Of a DNA stretch of 12,336 nucleotides, positions 7,957-11,919 are shown in pieces. Within the stretch, counting starts at the first letter, position 1; the number at the start of each line of letters is the position of its first letter. The position numbers were made by a program, and so were the translations under genes. Under the pieces are notes generated by a model that saw only the letters and a list, made by a program, of their open reading frames with translations, was not told the origin of the DNA and did no database searches. The DNA comes from an uncultured Acetatifactor sp. (GTDB lineage: Bacteria; Bacillota; Clostridia; Lachnospirales; Lachnospiraceae), in assembly GCA_934394815.1 (NCBI GenBank), contig CAKRRD010000059.1:1-12336 (forward strand), written 5' to 3'.

Positions 7957-8173
7957 CTAAAATTATGTCCGGGCCGATCTGTCTGATGTCCTTGTACGGA
8001 ATGACGATATTGGGTTCACAACGCAGGAATCCCAGCCACTGATTTCCTCCCGGCACCATGATCTTACAGATACATCCACTGCACTCGTCGAACTCCAGGT
8101 CACACACATGCCCCAGCTTTTTGCAGTCTCTGACATTGATCACATCTTTGCATTTCAGTTCGGAAAAAAACAT
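7940..8173 (-). CDS. YlmC/YmxH family sporulation protein (PRC-barrel)
   Basis: A 77-residue PRC-barrel-like protein of the YlmC/YmxH family, commonly encoded beside sigE/sigG genes in spore-forming Firmicutes; precise function is unknown. The pattern S-E-L-x-x-K-D-V-I-N-V-x-x-C/G-x-x-L-G near the N-terminus and the IPYKDIRQIGPDIILV ending are characteristic. Five cysteines, four of them between residues 8 and 34, are more than expected in a PRC barrel and might bind metal (inference). GGGGAG lies six bases before the ATG. Divergent from sigG, in keeping with a sporulation role. Its final codons contain the -35 box of the nrdR promoter. Confidence 0.82.
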   Translation of the reverse strand: MFFSELKCKDVINVRDCKKLGHVCDLEFDECSGCICKIMVPGGNQWLGFLRCEPNIVIPYKDIRQIGPDIILVDINC

Positions 8174-8200
8174 ACTTTGCTCCCCGTTTTCTTTCTATAT

Positions 8201-8229
8201 ATTATATGTTTCCCCCGGTTTCCTGTTCG
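8201..8229 (-). promoter_or_regulatory. Candidate promoter of ymxH
   Basis: A perfect TATAAT -10 (8201-8206, minus strand) lies 17 bases from CGAACA (8224-8229), which matches only the ACA half of the -35 consensus. The leader to the ymxH ATG is about 20 bases. Confidence 0.35.
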
Positions 8230-8257
8230 GGAAAAAAATGGAAAATCCCCCTTTCCC

Positions 8258-8286
8258 GTATATCCGCTTACTGTCCTGTAAATAAT
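8258..8286 (+). promoter_or_regulatory. Candidate sigma-F/sigma-G-type promoter of sigG
   Basis: GTATA (8258-8262), a 15-base spacer, then GTAAATAAT (8278-8286). This fits the forespore pattern G(C/T)ATA-N15/16-GGnnAnAnT except for one G. No good SigA -35 is present. In Bacillus sigG is transcribed by sigma-F and amplified by sigma-G, so the match is expected in biological terms. The sigG start is 38 bases downstream. Confidence 0.5.
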
Positions 8287-8324
8287 GTAGGTATCCAAAA
8301 TCACAACAACATCGGGAGGTCTCT

Positions 8325-9104
8325 ATGGTACAGGGAAAAGTGGAAATCTGCGGCGTCAATACAGCAAAGCTGCCTCTATTAAAAGCATCGGACAAGGAAG
8401 CACTCTTTGCGAAGATCCGGGAAGGAGACACGGCGGCCAGAGAGACCTACATCGAGGGAAACTTACGTCTGGTTCTAAGCGTAATCAAACGGTTTTCCGG
8501 CAGTGCGGAAAATGTGGATGATCTGTTCCAGATTGGCTGTATTGGCCTGATCAAAGCCATCGACAACTTTGACTCCACACTGGGGGTAAAATTTTCCACC
8601 TATGCAGTGCCTATGATTATCGGTGAAATACGAAGATTTTTACGGGATAACAACACCATCCGGGTCTCCCGCTCCCTGAAGGATACCGCCTATAAGGCAA
8701 TCTACGCCAGAGATACCCTGACCAGAAAAAATCTGAAGGAGCCAACCATGGAAGAGATTGCCGCCGAAGTCGGCATCTCCAAAGAAGACATCGTCTATGC
8801 TCTGGATGCCATGCAGAACCCCATGAGCCTCTACGAACCGGTCTACACCGACGGCGGTGACACGCTCTATGTCATGGACCAAATCAGCGACAAAAAAAAT
8901 AAGGAAGAGACGTGGGTGGAACATCTCTCCCTCAGCGATGCCATGAAACGTTTGAATGACAGAGAACGTCACATTATCTCCCTGCGCTTTTTCGAAGGCA
9001 AGACCCAGACCGAGGTGGCCGACATGATCGGCATCTCCCAGGCACAGGTCTCCCGCCTGGAAAAAAACGCGTTGAAAACCATGCGGGGCTATCTTACAGC
9101 GTGA
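8325..9104 (+). CDS. sigG: RNA polymerase forespore sigma factor SigG
   Basis: Sigma-G, 259 residues, directs late forespore transcription during sporulation. The N-terminal segment (KVEICGVNTAKLP, residues 5-17) is the SigG-specific leader. Region 2 covers about residues 42-112 (NLRLVLSVIKRF, DDLFQIGCIGLIKAI, FSTYAVPMIIGEIRRFLRD), region 3 about 123-190, and region 4 about 200-255 with a helix-turn-helix in [20 protein letters not shown]. Length and all regions are complete. GGGAGG lies five bases before the ATG. A forespore-type promoter lies upstream, and the stop codon sits in a 10-bp hairpin. The usual neighbour sigE/spoIIGA is not adjacent on this side. A degenerate partial copy is found at 10391-10650. 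Confidence 0.96.
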   Translation: MVQGKVEICGVNTAKLPLLKASDKEALFAKIREGDTAARETYIEGNLRLVLSVIKRFSGSAENVDDLFQIGCIGLIKAIDNFDSTLGVKFSTYAVPMIIGEIRRFLRDNNTIRVSRSLKDTAYKAIYARDTLTRKNLKEPTMEEIAAEVGISKEDIVYALDAMQNPMSLYEPVYTDGGDTLYVMDQISDKKNKEETWVEHLSLSDAMKRLNDRERHIISLRFFEGKTQTEVADMIGISQAQVSRLEKNALKTMRGYLTA

Positions 9105-9112
9105 TAGCCCCG
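9084..9112 (+). terminator. Hairpin spanning the sigG stop codon
   Basis: A perfect 10-bp GC-rich stem (9084-9093 with 9103-9112) has a 9-base loop and contains the sigG TGA (9102-9104). No T tract follows on either strand, so classical termination is uncertain. It may protect the 3' end or limit readthrough into the convergent rpn remnant. The copy at 10630-10658 has one mismatch. Confidence 0.4.
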
Positions 9113-9133
9113 GCTGAAAGTACTCTTAATTGC

Positions 9134-9307
9134 CTACTCCAGACCATACTTCTTTTTCATTGTCTTTAAGATTTCAGGTTCTCCAAACAAAGCAATCTTA
9201 TCTCCATCACCGCCAGCAATCATACTATTTATCAGCTTTACCAACTGGCTTTCACCTTCTGCTCTTCCTTCTTCTCTGACGTCGTCATCATGTAACAGTT
9301 CTTTCAT
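9134..9307 (-). CDS. Candidate stand-alone RpnS-like antitoxin (orphan)
   Basis: A 57-residue in-frame segment begins at the ATG of MKELLHDDDV. GGAGG lies nine bases upstream, with a second GGAG closer. It carries two R-x-E-G units followed by the variable Rpn C-terminal domain ending MKKKYGLE. In characterised Rpn systems the C-terminal domain is translated separately as RpnS and inhibits the full-length toxin RpnL; applying that here is inference. Because the nuclease half of this copy is destroyed, this would be an antitoxin without its own toxin and could act on the neighbouring near-identical copy 2. Chance survival of a recent deletion is the alternative. Confidence 0.45.
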   Translation of the reverse strand: MKELLHDDDVREEGRAEGESQLVKLINSMIAGGDGDKIALFGEPEILKTMKKKYGLE

Positions 9308-9726
9308 GTACTCCGACCTCCATTCCTCATTCTTACGGGCCATACACACCGCTTCATCAATCCTTTGGCTCAGTTCTCCTCCGACCTTCCCGCTTCTGAT
9401 ATAATCATATAACTCCCGCAGATTCTCCGGCACTTTCTCCGAATCCGCAGCACAGTTATAAAAAATCTTCTCCGTTCCGTCCTTCAGGTACAGCTCTCTG
9501 TCTTCTTTACACAAGTTCTGAAAAGAATACTTTGCGTATCCCCTGCCAAACGGATCGGCTTACCACCCGAAGTATACCGGAACTCCCGCTGTGGCTGGAC
9601 ATCCTCCAGTTCTCCTACCTTTTCCTCCAGCAGCTGTTCCAGTACATCCTGGCAAAGCACCTTTTGAGTACTCCATTTCGATGTGCGAATAACCTGAGGT
9701 AATCTAACATATATCATTTTATCCAC
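9134..9726 (-). pseudogene. Rpn-family nuclease copy 1, chimeric and frameshifted
   Basis: Remnant of the Rpn gene that is intact at 10680-11513. Relative to that copy, 202 bp are missing; the junction is one copy of the 11-bp direct repeat CCAAACGGATC (9546-9556) present twice in the intact gene (11128-11138 and 11330-11340). The loss removes the equivalents of catalytic D62, E75 and Q77 and shifts the frame. The 5' end (9664-9726) is unrelated to rpn: an unrecognised leader starting M-I-Y-V-R-L-P, with AGAGGTGG five bases before its ATG, is fused in frame to residues 24 onward. The result is two overlapping frames (9484-9726 and 9134-9514). A full nuclease cannot be made, but the short C-terminal frame at 9134-9307 is untouched. 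Confidence 0.85.
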
Positions 9727-9730
9727 CTCT

Positions 9731-10114
9731 TTATTCGTGCAGTTCCAGCGGCAATCCGTCCGGATCGTGGAAGAAAGTCATCTTCTTGCCGGTATAATCG
9801 TCAATCCGAATCGGCTCACATTCAATGCCGACTTCCGCCAGTTCTCTGACCGTCTGTTCCACGCTCTCCACACAGAACGCAAGGTGACGCAGACCACATG
9901 CCTCCGGGTGATTCACACGTTTAGGCGGATTTTCTTCAGCAAAAATCTCCAACTCTGTGTGTTCATTGACACGAAGATCCAGCTTCCAGTCCTTACGCTC
10001 TGAGCGGTAATTTTCTCTAATGACAGAGAATCCCAGCCTGTTTATATAGAAATCCTTTGCGTCTTCGTAGTTGGATACGATGATTGCAATATGATGTATT
10101 TCTGATAAATTCAT
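9731..10114 (-). CDS. VOC (glyoxalase/bleomycin resistance) family protein
   Basis: A 127-residue single-domain vicinal-oxygen-chelate protein, resembling glyoxalase I-like YaeR-type proteins. Probable metal ligands are H7 or H8 (IHHIAI), E56 (LEIF), H77 (LRHLAF) and E124 (LELHE), the usual H-E-H-E set; the FFHDPDGLPLEL ending is typical. It probably acts on a small glyoxal-type or related substrate, but the substrate cannot be told. A GTG at 10123 is in frame, but GGAG lies ten bases before the ATG at 10114 and only one base before the GTG, so 10114 is preferred. It appears intact although embedded between gene remnants. Four bases after its stop begins the chimeric leader of rpn copy 1. Confidence 0.85.
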   Translation of the reverse strand: MNLSEIHHIAIIVSNYEDAKDFYINRLGFSVIRENYRSERKDWKLDLRVNEHTELEIFAEENPPKRVNHPEACGLRHLAFCVESVEQTVRELAEVGIECEPIRIDDYTGKKMTFFHDPDGLPLELHE

Positions 10115-10173
10115 TTTTCTCACACTCCATTTTAGTTTTCCGTCATAAACTATATATCAAACTTCAAAACATA

Positions 10174-10217
10174 CCGTGTGCGCTTCAGCTCCCGAAGGAG
10201 CCTGTGTCCACACACGG
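10174..10217 (-). terminator. Nested palindrome upstream of VOC gene, possible terminator
   Basis: An outer 7-bp stem (CCGTGTG at 10174-10180 with CACACGG at 10211-10217) encloses an inner GCTCC-CGAA-GGAGC hairpin (about 10188-10202). On the minus strand it follows the oxidase-family remnant ending at 10226 and leads into TATGTTTTG, so it may have ended that gene. It could alternatively be a leader element of the VOC gene. Confidence 0.35.
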
Positions 10218-10225
10218 CAGTATCA

Positions 10226-10363
10226 TCAAAACTTAATCACTTTGGGCTCATGGGTAAACGAGCTGATGGTAGCAACACGAATCCACTCGCCGCCTTTGAA
10301 TGCACACAGTTCTGCTTTCGGATTGGCATGCAGTTTGTTAGAGTCATTCTGTTTCCTGTATAA
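10226..10363 (-). pseudogene. Remnant of pyridoxamine-5'-phosphate-oxidase-family gene
   Basis: On the minus strand this frame reads NKLHANPKAELCAFKGGEW-IRVAT and then SSFTHEPKVIKF and stop. The first part matches the central flavin-domain segment of small (about 130-residue) pyridoxamine-5'-phosphate-oxidase-like proteins of Clostridia (pattern K-x-M-x-x-N-P-K-x-E-I-C-A-x-x-x-G-x-W-I-R-V). The last part matches their usual C-terminus (SFTxEPxVIxF). The 40-50 residues expected between the two are missing and the start of the gene is absent. So this is a 3' remnant with an internal deletion, cut off near 10363-10390, where a partial sigG copy begins on the opposite strand. Family assignment is from memory of the motif. 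Confidence 0.55.
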
Positions 10364-10390
10364 TAAAAATGGTTCTTCCGCATTAGCCAG

Positions 10391-10650
10391 TACAAGGCGA
10401 TCTATGCCCGGGATACACTGACAAGGAGAAATCTGAAAGAGCCCACCATGGAAGAGACCTGGGTGGAACATCTCTCCCCCAGCGATGCCATGAAACGTTT
10501 GAATGACAGGGAACGTCACATTATCTCCCTGCGCTTTTTCGAAGGCAAGACCCAGACCGAGGTAGCCGACATGATCGGCATCTCCCAGGCACAGGTCTCC
10601 CGTCTGGAAAAAACGCGTTGAAAACCATGCGGGGCTATCTGACAGCGTGA
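10391..10650 (+). pseudogene. Partial, internally deleted second copy of sigG
   Basis: Corresponds to sigG residues 123-259 with residues 145-195 removed. The missing 153 bp lie exactly between two copies of GGAAGAGA in intact sigG (8750-8757 and 8903-8910), so the deletion is in frame. One A is then lost from the run of seven (six at 10608-10613), shifting the frame in region 4; the promoter-recognition helix is intact in sequence but the stop is read out of frame. There is no start codon or N-terminal half. The first 66 bases differ from sigG at 11 positions, all but one synonymous, whereas the remaining 194 differ at only six plus the lost A. It is therefore a mosaic, not a uniformly decaying duplicate. 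Confidence 0.9.
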
Positions 10651-10679
10651 TAGTCCCGGCTGAAAGTACTCTTAATTGC

Positions 10680-10889
10680 TTACTCCAGACCATACTTCTT
10701 TTTCATTGTCTTTAAGATTTCAGGTTCTCCAAACAAAGCAATCTTATCTCCATCACCGCCAGCAATCATACTATTTATCAGCTTTACCAACTGGCTTTCA
10801 CCCTCTGTTCTTCCTTCTGCCCTTCCTTCTGCTCTTCCTTCTTCTCTTCCTTCTTCTCTGACGTCGTCATCATGTAACAGTTCTTTCAT
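10680..10889 (-). CDS. Candidate nested RpnS-like antitoxin within copy 2
   Basis: A 69-residue in-frame product could start at M209 of the Rpn protein (MKELLHDDDV). A GGAGG Shine-Dalgarno (10899-10903) lies nine bases upstream and a further GGAG lies at 10893-10896. The start sits exactly at the border between the part conserved in all three copies and the part that varies. This mirrors the described Rpn gene-within-gene design, in which the small C-terminal protein blocks the large one. Internal initiation is inferred from sequence only. An AT-rich stretch with TATGAT (10986-10991, minus strand) might act as an internal -10, but I see no -35. Confidence 0.45.
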   Translation of the reverse strand: MKELLHDDDVREEGREEGRAEGRAEGRTEGESQLVKLINSMIAGGDGDKIALFGEPEILKTMKKKYGLE

Positions 10890-11513
10890 GTACTCCGACC
10901 TCCATTCCTCATTCTTACGGGCCATACACACCGCTTCATCAATCCTTTGGCTCAGTTCTCCTCCGACCTTCCCGCTTCTGATATAATCATATAACTCCCG
11001 CAGATTCTCCGGCACTTTCTCCGAATCCGCGGCACAGTTATAAAAAATCTTCTCCGTTCCGTCCTTCAGGTACAGTTCTCTGTCTTCTTTGCACAGATTC
11101 TGAAAAGAATACTTTGCGTATCCCCTGCCAAACGGATCAAAAGTGCAAAGAAACAGCACTCTCCCCTCCGGCAGTTCCCGATAGGATTTTCCCTTACTCA
11201 GATGATCCGTATCCATCGTAGACTGGTAAAATCTGCTCCGTTTCGGCAGTTCCAGCTTCTCCACCGGCTGATGGTTCTGATTCTGCATCTCTGCATCGTA
11301 CATACGCTTTTTATCCCGCGTATATATATCCAAACGGATCGGCTTACCACCCGAAGTATACCGGAACTCCCGCTGTGGCTGGACATCTTCCAGCTCTCCT
11401 ACCTTTTCTTCTAACAGCTGTTCCAGCACATCCTGGCAAAGTACCTTATCTCCCATCGTCTTGCCAAACATAAAATCATCTGAAATCGTCAGTTCCTCGT
11501 ATCGTTTTACCAT
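10680..11513 (-). CDS. Rpn-family PD-(D/E)XK nuclease / putative transposase, intact copy 2
   Basis: A 277-residue Rpn-type protein (recombination-promoting nuclease, also annotated as PD-(D/E)XK nuclease-family transposase). The nuclease core lies in about residues 1-200: the YEELTISDDFMFGKTM start, then D62 in RLDIY and E75-x-Q77 in AEMQN, the D...ExQ variant of the catalytic motif. The FGRGYAKYSFQNLC block and ELYDYI follow. Residues 219-238 are five R-x-E-G units, then a short helical domain ending KKYGLE. The ATG at 11513 is chosen because AGAGGAG lies seven bases upstream; a TTG-initiated extension to 11570 lacks such a site. Rpn proteins promote DNA cleavage or recombination and have been reported as toxic anti-phage proteins. 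A promoter candidate lies at 11703-11731. Confidence 0.88.
   Translation of the reverse strand: MVKRYEELTISDDFMFGKTMGDKVLCQDVLEQLLEEKVGELEDVQPQREFRYTSGGKPIRLDIYTRDKKRMYDAEMQNQNHQPVEKLELPKRSRFYQSTMDTDHLSKGKSYRELPEGRVLFLCTFDPFGRGYAKYSFQNLCKEDRELYLKDGTEKIFYNCAADSEKVPENLRELYDYIRSGKVGGELSQRIDEAVCMARKNEEWRSEYMKELLHDDDVREEGREEGRAEGRAEGRTEGESQLVKLINSMIAGGDGDKIALFGEPEILKTMKKKYGLE
10800..10859 (-). repeat. 12-bp tandem repeat (5 units) coding R-x-E-G
   Basis: Five 12-bp units encode REEG, REEG, RAEG, RAEG and RTEG in rpn copy 2. Copy 1 has only two units (9254-9277: REEG, RAEG), and copy 3 has none beyond the shared REE. The 36-bp difference keeps the frame. Repeats of four residues in this position, variable in number between strains, are a reported feature of Rpn C-terminal domains. 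Confidence 0.9.
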
Positions 11514-11702
11514 TTGTATTCTCCTCTCACACGCATGCAGGAGAATAAATAACGGCAATACGCAGAACAAACGCTCTGTCCTTCATCATCTCCTGCTCTA
11601 TTGTATTAAATGGGGTAAATAAGCAGGGATTTCTCTGAAGTCACAGACATCAACTTGCGCTGATTTAGAAATTTGAAATAGAAAAAAACTGCTTATGGGT
11701 AA

Positions 11703-11731
11703 AGGATAACAGACACCTTTACAATTGTCAA
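11703..11731 (-). promoter_or_regulatory. SigA-type promoter candidate of rpn copy 2
   Basis: On the minus strand TTGACA (11726-11731), a 17-base spacer, and TATCCT (11703-11708; 4 of 6). It lies just after the stop of copy 3 and would give a leader of about 180 bases before the ATG at 11513. No riboswitch or terminator is evident in 11514-11757. Confidence 0.55.
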
Positions 11732-11757
11732 CTTAGCAAAATAACCAAATTTGATCA

Positions 11758-11919
11758 CTACTCCAGACCATACTTCTTCCGCATTGCCAGCAGCACTTCC
11801 GAATCATTTAACCGTGCTACCTGATCTGTATCTCCACCAAGGCTCATTTTTGAAATCAACTTCAGAAGAAAATTTCTTTCTTCCTCTCTGACGTCGTCAT
11901 CATGTAACAGTTCCTTCAT
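11758..11919 (-). CDS. Candidate nested RpnS-like antitoxin within copy 3
   Basis: A 53-residue in-frame product from the same internal ATG (MKELLHDDDV) preceded by the same GGAGG nine bases upstream. Its C-terminal part differs strongly from the versions in copies 1 and 2, so it could have a different partner specificity. Internal initiation is inferred from sequence only. Confidence 0.42.
   Translation of the reverse strand: MKELLHDDDVREEERNFLLKLISKMSLGGDTDQVARLNDSEVLLAMRKKYGLE

Larger units (their letters stand above)
8691..9663. repeat. Left copy of sigG-3'/rpn duplication
   Basis: This block (sigG codons from Y123, the 29-base spacer, and rpn copy 1) recurs at 10391-11447. From 9104 leftward to the internal deletion, and through the spacer, the offset is 1546 bp apart from one lost A in the right copy. 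The offset rises to 1582 after a 36-bp repeat expansion in copy 2, and to 1784 after a 202-bp deletion in copy 1. Homology stops near 9663. Beyond that the sequences are unrelated. Confidence 0.85.
10391..11447. repeat. Right copy of sigG-3'/rpn duplication
   Basis: Homologous to 8691-9663. The 29-base spacer between the sigG stop and the rpn stop is the same length, with two substitutions. Here sigG is the damaged partner and rpn is intact, the reverse of the left copy. Confidence 0.85.

Noticed and set aside
10364..10693. Minus-strand frame opposite the sigG remnant
   Set aside because: It is antisense to sigG-derived codons; only the portion from 10226 to about 10363 reads like a real protein remnant.
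10676..10861. Plus-strand 61-codon frame with a leucine/phenylalanine-rich end
   Set aside because: It is the antisense of the rpn tandem repeat; low-complexity, no ribosome binding site, and its composition follows from the repeat.
11514..11570. N-terminal extension of rpn copy 2 from a TTG codon
   Set aside because: AGAGGAG is placed seven bases before the ATG at 11513, and the homologous family N-terminus starts there.
11527..11589. 20-codon leader frame just upstream of rpn copy 2, ending before its ribosome binding site
   Set aside because: Its GGAG touches the start codon, too close for good initiation, and the peptide has no regulatory codon pattern; probably chance.
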